Shown piece by piece: positions 1-5,271 of a stretch of 14,752 bases of DNA. Position numbers and translations under genes: made by a program. The DNA comes from Treponema sp. GTDB lineage: Bacteria > Spirochaetota > Spirochaetia > Treponematales > Treponemataceae. The stretch is taken from the NCBI GenBank assembly GCA_017617145.1, contig JAFZWX010000074.1, positions 1 to 14,752 of the forward strand. Reading direction: 5' to 3'. Numbering within the stretch: the first letter of the stretch is position 1; each line of letters begins with the position of its first letter. The notes below the pieces were generated by a model. The model saw only the letters and a list, made by a program, of their open reading frames with translations. It made no database searches and had not been told where the DNA came from.

Positions 1-81
1 CTGCTCGCAAGCTTTCTTGATTCCAATGTCGTCCGAGAGCTTCAAAGCCTCGTCCTTGAAATTTTGATCGTACCTTTTCAT
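1..81 (-). CDS. IS3-type transposase OrfA, N-terminal fragment at window edge
   Basis: The first 27 codons read MKRYDQNFKDEALKLSDDIG and continue with a Lys/Ala/Cys stretch. This is the usual start of the small HTH protein (OrfA) of IS3-family elements, which binds the transposon ends and is normally joined to the DDE catalytic OrfB by programmed frameshifting. The rest lies left of position 1, so neither the full HTH nor OrfB can be checked. AAGGAG sits 7 bases before the chosen ATG; another ATG two codons upstream is too close to it. The family call rests on recognising the N-terminus only. Confidence 0.7.
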   Translation of the reverse strand, partial: MKRYDQNFKDEALKLSDDIGIKKACEQ

Positions 82-139
82 TGCCATTCTCCTTAGATTT
101 TCGGCAATTTAGGCACTGCACTTTTATTGTATCACTCCA
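1..139 (-). mobile_element. IS3-family element, one end (outer boundary estimated)
   Basis: The transposase start at 81 implies that the element end lies shortly to its right. Read on the minus strand, the sequence from 139 inwards begins TGGAGTGATACAATAAAAGT. It starts with TG and resembles the termini of some IS3 elements. The opposite end is outside the window, so the inverted repeat and target duplication cannot be tested and the boundary is an estimate. A 10-base direct repeat CGGCAATTTA (102-111 and 175-184) straddles the proposed edge and is unexplained. Confidence 0.4.
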
Positions 140-236
140 TAAAGTCATTCTTTTTTTTCCCTTCAAAACAATACCGGCAATTTAAATTACAATTTCTTGT
201 AGTAACTAATTCAAATATCATTTTATAATCCCCAAA

Positions 237-524
237 AAAATAATCTGTACTTATCCTTTCTTTTTATTATTTTAATTATTTATAATAACCACAATAATTT
301 GGATCTTTATTTGGATTTGCACTATTTTTACTTAAACTGTCACAAGGTCCTGGATCTTTAACCTTATTTGGATCTCCTGACGTTCCACTGCTAGCACCCC
401 CTGACCTGGAACTACACCCTGTAAGCCAATTAATGATTTCAGGAATTTGATAATCTGAAACAATTCTTAACATATTAAGCCTCCTATATTCTTTTTTAAT
501 ATATGAATAAGTACAGATTATTTT
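237..524. repeat. 18-bp perfect inverted repeat flanking the small peptide gene
   Basis: The left arm is at 237-254 and the right arm at 507-524; their core is AATAATCTGTACTTAT and its complement. The arms match at all 18 positions, enclose 252 bases and contain the whole peptide gene with its ribosome binding site. The right arm overlaps the stop codon of the GNAT-like gene. On the peptide-gene strand the distal arm is followed by a run of T. The repeat could be the ends of a small mobile cassette, crossover sites of an invertible segment, or an 18-bp RNA stem that closes around the cistron. No target duplication was found by eye. Confidence 0.75.
276..473 (-). CDS. Small Gly/Ser/Cys-rich peptide, unknown function (possible RiPP or bacteriocin precursor)
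   Basis: A 65-residue product that I do not recognise. A hydrophobic N-terminal part (residues 1-20, ending INWLTGC) is followed by a Ser/Gly stretch (SSRSGGASSGTSG) and then two related segments, GDPNKVKDPGPC and NPNKDPNYC. The three cysteines are near positions 20, 44 and 61. There is no clear signal peptide. The start is well supported: AGGAGG stands 6 bases before the ATG. The gene is the second of a leftward pair behind the GNAT-like gene, with a 44-base gap, and is enclosed by an 18-bp inverted repeat. The short leader plus small-residue core with cysteines resembles peptide precursors, but no modifying enzyme or exporter is visible. It could also be a small secreted or antitoxin-like protein. 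Confidence 0.6.
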   Translation of the reverse strand: MLRIVSDYQIPEIINWLTGCSSRSGGASSGTSGDPNKVKDPGPCDSLSKNSANPNKDPNYCGYYK

Positions 525-1024
525 ATCACTTTCAAATATGTTTCACGATATAATTCAAAGATTATCTCATCATAATATTTTCCATCTGTAAGAAGTCTAT
601 TATCCTTCATTATTCCAACTTCTTTACCTTCCAACCTTTTTATAAGTTTACGATACATTTTTACAGCAGGATTTCCAGAAATTGCATTAAACATTACCTT
701 CCTGAATTTTCTTTCAATGAATAATTTATCAAAAAAATGTTTAATATCACGAGAAAAGATAGGATTTGGTTTTCCGGAAAAATTGATGATATCCATATTA
801 TAAATGAGATTATTTCTGTGGTCAGCATAAGCTGCCATAAAACCTAATAATTCCCCGTCAGGTTTTAAGCTAACAAACTGAATAGAATCCCAATCATCTC
901 TTTCAATGGGTATAGAAAAAAACTTTGCAGGGCACATAAAATAAAAATACAAATCTTTATTTTCTACAGTCTTTTTAACACATTCCTGTAATTCACCCTG
1001 ATGAAAATATGCATAATCCAACAT
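518..1024 (-). CDS. GNAT-like N-acetyltransferase
   Basis: A 168-residue product. The order of elements fits the GCN5-related acetyltransferase fold, which moves an acetyl group from acetyl-CoA to an amine. There is a mid-protein strand pair (FVSLKPDGELLGFMAAY, near residues 66-82). A later helix (residues about 118-145) contains NAISGNPAVKMYRKL, as in the C-terminal acetyl-CoA-binding half, and the C-terminus is a strand (YYDEIIFELYRE). No crisp R/Q-x-x-G-x-G/A loop is visible, so the call is by overall pattern. The reading frame is open up to 1090, but the start at 1024 has GAGG 6 bases upstream and gives a normal N-terminus. The gene heads an operon with the small peptide gene, so it may modify that peptide or protect against it. 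It diverges from the XRE gene. Confidence 0.6.
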   Translation of the reverse strand: MLDYAYFHQGELQECVKKTVENKDLYFYFMCPAKFFSIPIERDDWDSIQFVSLKPDGELLGFMAAYADHRNNLIYNMDIINFSGKPNPIFSRDIKHFFDKLFIERKFRKVMFNAISGNPAVKMYRKLIKRLEGKEVGIMKDNRLLTDGKYYDEIIFELYRETYLKVIK

Positions 1025-1103
1025 TTTTAGCCTCAACTTTATAAAAATCATAACAAACATCATTATATTGATGTTATTATCTAATTCCACATCAAATACA
1101 TGA

Positions 1104-1119
1104 TTTTAACAAGTTAAAA
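1104..1119. promoter_or_regulatory. Palindromic operator candidate between GNAT and XRE genes
   Basis: TTTTAAC-AA-GTTAAAA is a perfect inverted repeat with 7-base arms in the 122-base gap between two divergent genes. XRE repressors usually bind such sites next to their own promoter. It lies 27 bases before the XRE start and 79 bases before the acetyltransferase start, so one dimer could control both. The role is inferred. Confidence 0.45.
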
Positions 1120-1146
1120 AAAACAATATTTTGATATTTTATAATC

Positions 1147-1467
1147 ATGGGTTTTAAAGAAACACTTAAAGATGAAATAAAATACAAAGGACTGATGATA
1201 AAAGAAGTTGCTGCAAAAGCAGGAGTAAGTAACAGCACTTTTCTTTCATATATTGACTCTCGTGCAGTTTTACCAAATGTAATAACAGCAGTAAAAATAG
1301 CACAGGTTCTTGGTGTATCAGTTGAATATTTAGTAACTGGAAACAATCCTGATATCAAAAACTCAAATAGTAAAGAAATAAAAGATTTACTCTTTATAAT
1401 TGAAAACCTTAATGATGAAAAACTAAAAATAGCTAAAACAATAATTCATGCTATAGCAGATATGTGA
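1147..1467 (+). CDS. XRE/Cro-CI family transcriptional regulator
   Basis: A 106-residue DNA-binding protein. Residues 1-65 form the five-helix HTH domain: helix 2 EVAAKAG, turn VSNS, recognition helix TFLSYI, then AVKIAQVLGVSVEYLVTG. The rest (residues about 70-106) is a helical tail that probably dimerises. The start at 1147 matches this family's usual MGFKE beginning but has no Shine-Dalgarno; TATAAT abuts the ATG at 1140-1145. An in-frame ATG at 1195 has AAAGGA close upstream, but it would remove helix 1. It probably represses itself and the divergent acetyltransferase-peptide operon through the palindrome at 1104-1119. It might also control the more distant AATATCA-N5-TGATAG sites, but nothing in the sequence links them. 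Confidence 0.85.
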   Translation: MGFKETLKDEIKYKGLMIKEVAAKAGVSNSTFLSYIDSRAVLPNVITAVKIAQVLGVSVEYLVTGNNPDIKNSNSKEIKDLLFIIENLNDEKLKIAKTIIHAIADM

Positions 1468-1578
1468 TATATAATTTCTGTTTACAATATATTAAAAATC
1501 CATCTTGCTTTAATTTCTGATATTGTTAATTCCGTTGTAATCAAAAAGTATTTTTACAACATCTTCCATTTAAACATA

Positions 1579-1605
1579 TTGACAATAAGTTAAAAAAACT
1601 ATAAT
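1579..1605 (+). promoter_or_regulatory. Promoter candidate for the tRNA cluster
   Basis: TTGACA (1579-1584) and TATAAT (1600-1605) are both perfect consensus boxes. Their spacing of 15 bases is short; ATTGAC with TATAAT gives 16. The boxes end 16 bases before the first tRNA and are the only strong promoter in this gap. Confidence 0.6.
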
Positions 1606-1621
1606 CTGTAACATACCTATT

Positions 1622-1707
1622 GGAGCGATACCAAAGCGGTCGTACTGGGGCGGTCTTGAAAACCGTTGTAGCGCAAGTTACCGGGGGTTCGAATCCCTCT
1701 CGCTCCG
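1622..1707 (+). tRNA. tRNA-Ser(TGA)
   Basis: The acceptor stem GGAGCGA pairs with TCGCTCC and is followed by discriminator G. The anticodon loop CTTGAAA gives anticodon TGA, which reads UCA and related serine codons. The variable arm is long (TGTAGCGCAAGTTACC region), as expected for tRNA-Ser. The T arm contains GGTTCGAATC. CCA is not encoded. It is the first gene of a three-tRNA cluster, 9 bases before the next. Confidence 0.95.
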
Positions 1708-1716
1708 ATTATCGCT

Positions 1717-1801
1717 GGAGGTGTGGTAGAGCGGTAATACAACGGATTGCTAATCCGTCGGTTTCGAAAGAGCCGGGCAGGTTCAACTCCTGTCGCCTCC
1801 G
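1717..1801 (+). tRNA. tRNA-Ser(GCT)
   Basis: The acceptor GGAGGTG pairs with CGCCTCC with one T-G wobble, then discriminator G. The anticodon stem-loop ACGGATTGCTAATCCGT has loop TTGCTAA and anticodon GCT, which reads AGC and AGU. A long variable arm (CGGTTTCGAAAGAGCCG) confirms the serine class. CCA is not encoded. Confidence 0.95.
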
Positions 1802-1834
1802 ATTCAAAACACACCGAACAGTGTAATTTAGTAT

Positions 1835-1909
1835 GAGATTGTAGCTCAGCTGGATTAGAGCATCACCCTGCGGAGGTGAGGGTCGCACGTTCGAATCGTG
1901 TCAGTCTCA
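1835..1909 (+). tRNA. tRNA-Arg(GCG)
   Basis: The cloverleaf is complete. Acceptor GAGATTG pairs with CAGTCTC, with discriminator A. The D arm is GCTC/GAGC and its loop carries the A after GG that is expected for arginine. The anticodon stem is TCACC/GGTGA, with loop CTGCGGA and anticodon GCG (Arg, CGC and CGU). The T arm is GCACG-TTCGAAT-CGTGT. CCA is not encoded. Most bacteria read these codons with an A34 (inosine) tRNA, so G34 is notable. Part of the 3' end is repeated 75 bases downstream. Confidence 0.92.
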
Positions 1910-1915
1910 AAGAAA

Positions 1916-1946
1916 AAGGCCTGATTAGATGTCAGGTCTTTATTAT
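1916..1946 (+). terminator. Rho-independent terminator after the tRNA cluster
   Basis: AAGGCCTGA pairs with TCAGGTCTT (9 pairs, one G-T) around a 7-base loop, followed by TATTATTT. It begins 7 bases after tRNA-Arg and suits termination of the cluster. The T tail is interrupted, so it may be moderate in strength. Confidence 0.7.
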
Positions 1947-1968
1947 TTAACTGGCGACTGTCACAGCA

Positions 1969-1979
1969 AATCGTGTCAG
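1969..1979 (+). repeat. Partial copy of the tRNA-Arg 3' end, att-like
   Basis: AATCGTGTCAG repeats bases 1894-1904 of tRNA-Arg exactly. The following CTTCAAAC-AAA resembles the tRNA continuation TCTCAAAG-AAA with a few changes. Integrases often use the 3' half of a tRNA and leave such a duplicate, and accessory genes begin right after it. No integrase is visible, and the identical core is short for an att site. Confidence 0.45.
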
Positions 1980-2050
1980 CTTCAAACAAAAAAAACGTCA
2001 CTTAAGCACCTGTGGGATAACTGCACCAGTCTACTTTCTATCTTCCGTGG

Positions 2051-2067
2051 TATAATTAACCAAGGAG
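2051..2067 (+). promoter_or_regulatory. Extended -10 and ribosome binding site of the Abi gene
   Basis: TG-G-TATAAT (TATAAT at 2051-2056) is a strong extended -10 box; no clear -35 is seen near 2028. AAGGAG (2062-2067) stands 6 bases before the ATG at 2074 and fixes that start. The expected transcript would have a leader of about 10-12 bases. Confidence 0.6.
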
Positions 2068-2073
2068 TCCACC

Positions 2074-3018
2074 ATGTCCAAAAACAATACAACCTCCATT
2101 ACCAAATCCCCAAAACTAACTGTCCCGGAAATCATTGACTACTGCAAAAATGAACTCGGGATTACCTTCAATCTTATGGATGAAGAAAAGGCCAGGGAGT
2201 TCCTTGAAAAAAACAATTTCTTCTTCCGGCTCAAGCAGTACTGTTCGACTTATCCGGAGCAAACTAAGAGCGGGAAATATATTGGGCTGGATTTTGGGCA
2301 TCTGGTGGAACTTTCGACGATTGATATGTTTCTGCGCAAACTGCTTTTGAAGATGACGATTGATCTGGAGCACTACCTTAAGGTGAAGCTTGTGAACGAT
2401 TGTCAGAATAATCCGGTGGATGATGGCTACGAGGTTGTACAGAAGTTTCTGGAAAGTCATTTGAAAATCAAAGACGGGCTTTCTCAGTTCAGCCGTGTTA
2501 CCGGCTATGGCGAAAACTCTTTTGATAAATATGCAGCGGCTCCTGCGGTTTGGAACTTTGTAGAGATGATTACATTTGCCGATTTTATCAGCTTTTATGC
2601 CTTCTACTATGACTATATGCGGATAAAGTGTGAGTACACTAAGCATTTTGATTCGGTACGCCGTATCCGCAATGCCTGCGCTCATAATGTCTGTATGCTC
2701 TCTTCGTTCAAGCCGGTGCAGGGCTTTAAGTCTGATCTGGAAACGAACTTTGAGCTTTTAGGTGGAAATATCGGAATCGGCAGCGGAACGATTTCTTATT
2801 GCATGAAGGTCCCTCTGCTCAATGATTTTGCCGTTATGCTTTCGGTTTATACCAAGCTGATTTCTTCCTCAAAAATCAAAGAGATTACGATTCAGGAAAT
2901 TAAAGATTTCTTTGACGGCCGCATGGTTTACCGTAAGCAGTATTTTAAAAACAACACGGACATCAAGAACGCCTATCAGTTTGCGAGAAAGGTTCTGGAT
3001 TATTATTCAGGAAAGTGA
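2074..3018 (+). CDS. Abi_2 family (AbiD/AbiF-like) abortive-infection protein with HEPN motif
   Basis: A 314-residue protein. Members of this family stop phage growth by shutting down the infected cell, and many carry a HEPN RNase motif. Here R199-N-A-C-A-H204 (in SVRRIRNACAHN) fits the HEPN R-x4-6-H active site. The N-terminal part has the family layout: KLTVPEIIDYCKNELGI, a basic FFFRLKQY segment near residues 49-56, and FLRKLLLKMTIDLEHYLKVKL near 87-107. Length fits Abi_2 proteins (about 300). It has its own promoter, stands alone on the plus strand just inside the tRNA boundary, and converges on the AAA+ gene with a 19-base gap. No antitoxin gene is evident beside it. RNase activity is inferred from the motif. 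Confidence 0.8.
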   Translation: MSKNNTTSITKSPKLTVPEIIDYCKNELGITFNLMDEEKAREFLEKNNFFFRLKQYCSTYPEQTKSGKYIGLDFGHLVELSTIDMFLRKLLLKMTIDLEHYLKVKLVNDCQNNPVDDGYEVVQKFLESHLKIKDGLSQFSRVTGYGENSFDKYAAAPAVWNFVEMITFADFISFYAFYYDYMRIKCEYTKHFDSVRRIRNACAHNVCMLSSFKPVQGFKSDLETNFELLGGNIGIGSGTISYCMKVPLLNDFAVMLSVYTKLISSSKIKEITIQEIKDFFDGRMVYRKQYFKNNTDIKNAYQFARKVLDYYSGK

Positions 3019-3037
3019 GTTATATCATACTCCCCTC

Positions 3038-4699
3038 CTACAAACAGAATCCCATGCGCTTAGCTCCACTCGGATTTTCGAGTTTTTCGCACTTACACAT
3101 ATCGTGAATGTCAGGGATGACAGGACGTTCTCCGGTAATCACTTCATTCATTGCGATTTTGCGGACGATATTGTCTATCTGGCCGCCTGAAAAATCATAT
3201 TCTTTGGCAAACTCGGTGGCAGATTTTTCATCAAGCCAGGAAAGCTTGTTCATCCAGATAGAAGTTTTTGCCTCGGTCGAAGGATTTTCGAACTTAATCT
3301 TAAAGAGGAAACGGCGTTCAAATGCAGAATCCATATTTGAGGCAAGGTTTGTAGTAGCGATGAAGATGCCTTTGAGATTTTCCAATTCTTCCAGAATGAT
3401 GTTCTGTATTGCGTTTTCTGTCTGGGCGCAGTTTCCCGAGGTATCTTCCTTTCGCTTTGAGATGAGAGCGTCGGCTTCGTTGAACAAAAGAATCGGCATG
3501 AGTTCACCCTTCTTCTGGGCAATATCGCAGGCGTTTTTGTAACTGGTGAAAATCTTTTTCATGCGCTTTTCGCTTTCGCCAAACCAGGCAGATTTAGCCT
3601 CGCTGATATCAACATGAACAATAGAGCGGCCGGTCTCTTTTGCAATCTGCATTACAGATTCGGTCTTTCCGGTTCCTGGAGCACCGTATAACAACACGGC
3701 TACGCCAACAGGAAGTCCATCATCACGCAGCCTCTTTTGAATACCGCGAAGCTTATCTTCCTGCAAGGCATTCTTGAGGCGGTCAATTTCCTTTTGATTT
3801 TCCTTGCTGTAGAAGAGTCGCTTTTCTTTGATGGAATCGGTTTTAATCAGATTTTTTTCGTTGATTGATTCTTCAAAAAGGAAGGCCTTTTCGCCGAGAA
3901 CTAGTTTTTTGCCTTTATCAGACAGAGTGACGGTGGCATCAGAAAGATTTCCTTTCTTTATAAACTCCAGCAGCCCTTTCTGGAACAATTCATGTTTTTC
4001 TTCCATCATTTCTGTAGCAACAGAATATCTTCTTCCGCCATCATACAAATCAGCTATTGTAGAATTCAGATTTGTTTTCCCACCCTCCAGAACATCATGC
4101 GTAACATCATAAAGAAAGAAACGATGATTACGATCTTCAATTTCGGCCATTACACGCTTAATCATATCGAGATGCTTATGCTTGTTTTCATATTGTCCCA
4201 ATTCACGCTGAATAGCATAGGCGGTCATTTCCTCCCCCCTTCGAGATTCGTATCGATCAGCAAAGTAATTGAGGAATTCTATATCATCAACTTCCTTCTT
4301 TGATTGAGGAACAAATTCAACATTATTATAGAGAGATTCACAAAAATCGCTTGCCGGCTGGAAATTATCTTTTCCTCGGTGCCACTCAAAAAAGCCCTTT
4401 TCAACCAAAGTTTCAATATCCTTTCTCCAGCTCATAATAGACATTGCAGTAACTGCGATTGTATTACAGATGTCTCTAATTGAACTTGAATCATGGTATG
4501 CAATGTACTTGTCGCATACAACACAGATTATCCAAATTTGGATCTGAGAAAGTTTATAAAGATCTGTAAGTTTTTCCATGGCAATCGTATACTGCTTTGT
4601 CTTCTTAATTTTCAGTTTCGAATCTTTAAATGTCTCAAACACACAAGCCATCGCCTTTGAAATGTTCCATCTGATTTTCTTTTCATTCATCTGTTCCAT
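3038..4699 (-). CDS. AAA+ ATPase (FtsH/CDC48-like core) with a large unknown N-terminal region
   Basis: A 553-residue protein with a single AAA+ module in the C-terminal half. Walker A GAPGTGKT is near residues 337-345 and the pore-loop region AWFGESEKRMK follows. Walker B is LLFNEADAL near 403, with N in place of the usual D but the catalytic E kept. Sensor 1 is IATTNL, the arginine-finger segment AFERRFLFKI, and the sensor 2 region DFSGGQIDNIVRK. Residues 1-330 are mostly helical, match no domain I recognise, and may bind substrate. No protease domain is present. The frame is open to a TTG at 4741, but ATG at 4699 is chosen because GAGGTG lies 3 bases before it. That site is buried in a hairpin, and an AATATCA-N5-TGATAG site lies upstream. 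The gene stands alone, so its partner is unknown. Confidence 0.8.
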   Translation of the reverse strand: MEQMNEKKIRWNISKAMACVFETFKDSKLKIKKTKQYTIAMEKLTDLYKLSQIQIWIICVVCDKYIAYHDSSSIRDICNTIAVTAMSIMSWRKDIETLVEKGFFEWHRGKDNFQPASDFCESLYNNVEFVPQSKKEVDDIEFLNYFADRYESRRGEEMTAYAIQRELGQYENKHKHLDMIKRVMAEIEDRNHRFFLYDVTHDVLEGGKTNLNSTIADLYDGGRRYSVATEMMEEKHELFQKGLLEFIKKGNLSDATVTLSDKGKKLVLGEKAFLFEESINEKNLIKTDSIKEKRLFYSKENQKEIDRLKNALQEDKLRGIQKRLRDDGLPVGVAVLLYGAPGTGKTESVMQIAKETGRSIVHVDISEAKSAWFGESEKRMKKIFTSYKNACDIAQKKGELMPILLFNEADALISKRKEDTSGNCAQTENAIQNIILEELENLKGIFIATTNLASNMDSAFERRFLFKIKFENPSTEAKTSIWMNKLSWLDEKSATEFAKEYDFSGGQIDNIVRKIAMNEVITGERPVIPDIHDMCKCEKLENPSGAKRMGFCL

Positions 4700-4727
4700 A
4701 AGCACCTCACAATCCGAAAGGTGCTTA
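4699..4727 (-). promoter_or_regulatory. Hairpin hiding the AAA+ gene ribosome binding site
   Basis: In mRNA sense, TAAGCACCT (4727-4719 strand) pairs with AGGTGCTTA (4707-4699) over 9 perfect base pairs, around an 11-base loop. The 3' arm contains the AGGTG of the Shine-Dalgarno and reaches the A of the ATG. While folded, translation should be blocked. The structure is directly visible; its regulatory use is inferred. Confidence 0.65.
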
Positions 4728-4736
4728 AACGGACAT

Positions 4737-4766
4737 GTCAAGGCTTTAAGCGAAGCGTGCCTTGAC
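4737..4766 (-). promoter_or_regulatory. Second hairpin in the AAA+ leader
   Basis: GTCAAGGC (+ strand 4737-4744) and GCCTTGAC (4759-4766) are perfect 8-base arms around a 14-base loop. It lies 9 bases upstream (mRNA sense) of the hairpin that hides the ribosome binding site. There is no T run, so it is not a terminator. A possible 12-codon ORF, GTG at 4784 to TAA at 4746 (MKLYVHVKARFA), runs through it after a GAGAG sequence and could be a leader peptide. Confidence 0.45.
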
Positions 4767-4820
4767 GTGGACGTATAATTTCACCTCTCGTTCTACACAA
4801 ATTAATATACATACGGATAC

Positions 4821-4835
4821 TATCATTTAATGATA
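4821..4835 (-). promoter_or_regulatory. Shared palindrome, site 1 (AAA+ gene)
   Basis: TATCAT-TTA-ATGATA on the + strand; in gene sense it reads AATATCATTAAATGATAG. It ends 121 bases before the AAA+ start at 4699 and belongs to a set of four near-identical sites (4943, 11001, 12218) with the same orientation to the downstream gene. This is the most symmetric copy. Two loose TGATA half-sites follow at 4864-4874. Confidence 0.65.
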
Positions 4836-4942
4836 TTGTAAGAGATTTTTTTGAGAATTTTTATGATAGTGATAATTATATTCTACTAAGGATTCGTGTC
4901 AGTTACATTAAAGTTATGGTTTAATCATTTTTTCTTAAACAA

Positions 4943-4957
4943 TATCACAATATGATA
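4943..4957 (+). promoter_or_regulatory. Shared palindrome, site 2 (before a short truncated ORF)
   Basis: TATCA-CAATA-TGATA, in context CAATATCACAATATGATAG. It ends 35 bases before the ATG at 4993 and faces right. Its bases agree with sites 1, 3 and 4 outside the central positions. Confidence 0.65.
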
Positions 4958-4992
4958 GAGTCACTGTGTATTATTATATCAGAGAAAAAACT

Positions 4993-5271
4993 ATGAATAA
5001 GATTCTTTCAAAACTAAAAGACACTCTTCCCCTTACTATGCGGGTACTGGTTCTTATTTTGATTGTTATCCCATTGTTTTTGCGTCACTGGGATTTAAGA
5101 CTAGCAAATTGGAATAGATTATTTGAAATTAAATCTTCACCACAACCCCAACAACCGGATAATAAAGCAACTTTGCCAGCACTTTTTTACCAGCTGCAAC
5201 CAAGGCCTGTTCATAGCACGCCAATTGACCAGAATATTTGCCGGCGTGGACATCGCTGTCTTTGTTTATGA
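4993..5271 (+). pseudogene. Truncated membrane-protein ORF running into the addA 3' end
   Basis: From ATG 4993 the first 46 codons read like a real N-terminus: a basic start (MNKILSKLKDTLPL), one membrane segment (residues 15-30, MRVLVLILIVIPLFL) and then polar residues. From about 5129 the frame is only the antisense of the addA-like gene, so the native C-terminus is missing or the protein was always very short. No good ribosome binding site is seen, only CAGAGA. It sits behind shared palindrome site 2, as the other genes of the set do, which suggests that a complete gene once stood here. I do not recognise its family. Confidence 0.35.

Larger units (their letters stand above)
4728..5128. 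other. 401-base AT-rich stretch with no complete gene
   Basis: Between the AAA+ gene and the addA-like gene it holds the leader hairpin 4737-4766, shared palindromes at 4821 and 4943, loose half-sites at 4864-4874 and the beginning of the truncated ORF at 4993. No other ORF or RNA gene is supported, and no convincing T-tailed terminator for the addA-like gene was found. Confidence 0.6.

Noticed and set aside
102..184. Direct repeat CGGCAATTTA (102-111 and 175-184) as the IS target duplication
   Set aside because: Ten bases is longer than the 3-5 base duplications usual for IS3 elements, and one copy lies inside the proposed element end.
1617..1826. Open frames on both strands across the tRNA genes
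   Set aside because: They coincide with two clear tRNA-Ser genes and have no ribosome binding site or protein-like composition.
2116..2685. 189-codon frame on the minus strand inside the Abi gene
   Set aside because: It is the antisense of a well-supported Abi_2 gene, has no ribosome binding site and matches no family.
4728..4741. TTG at 4741 as the start of the AAA+ gene, and TTGACA there as a -35 box
   Set aside because: The ATG at 4699 has GAGGTG close upstream; no -10 box lies at the proper distance from TTGACA, and the TTG lies in the stem of a hairpin.
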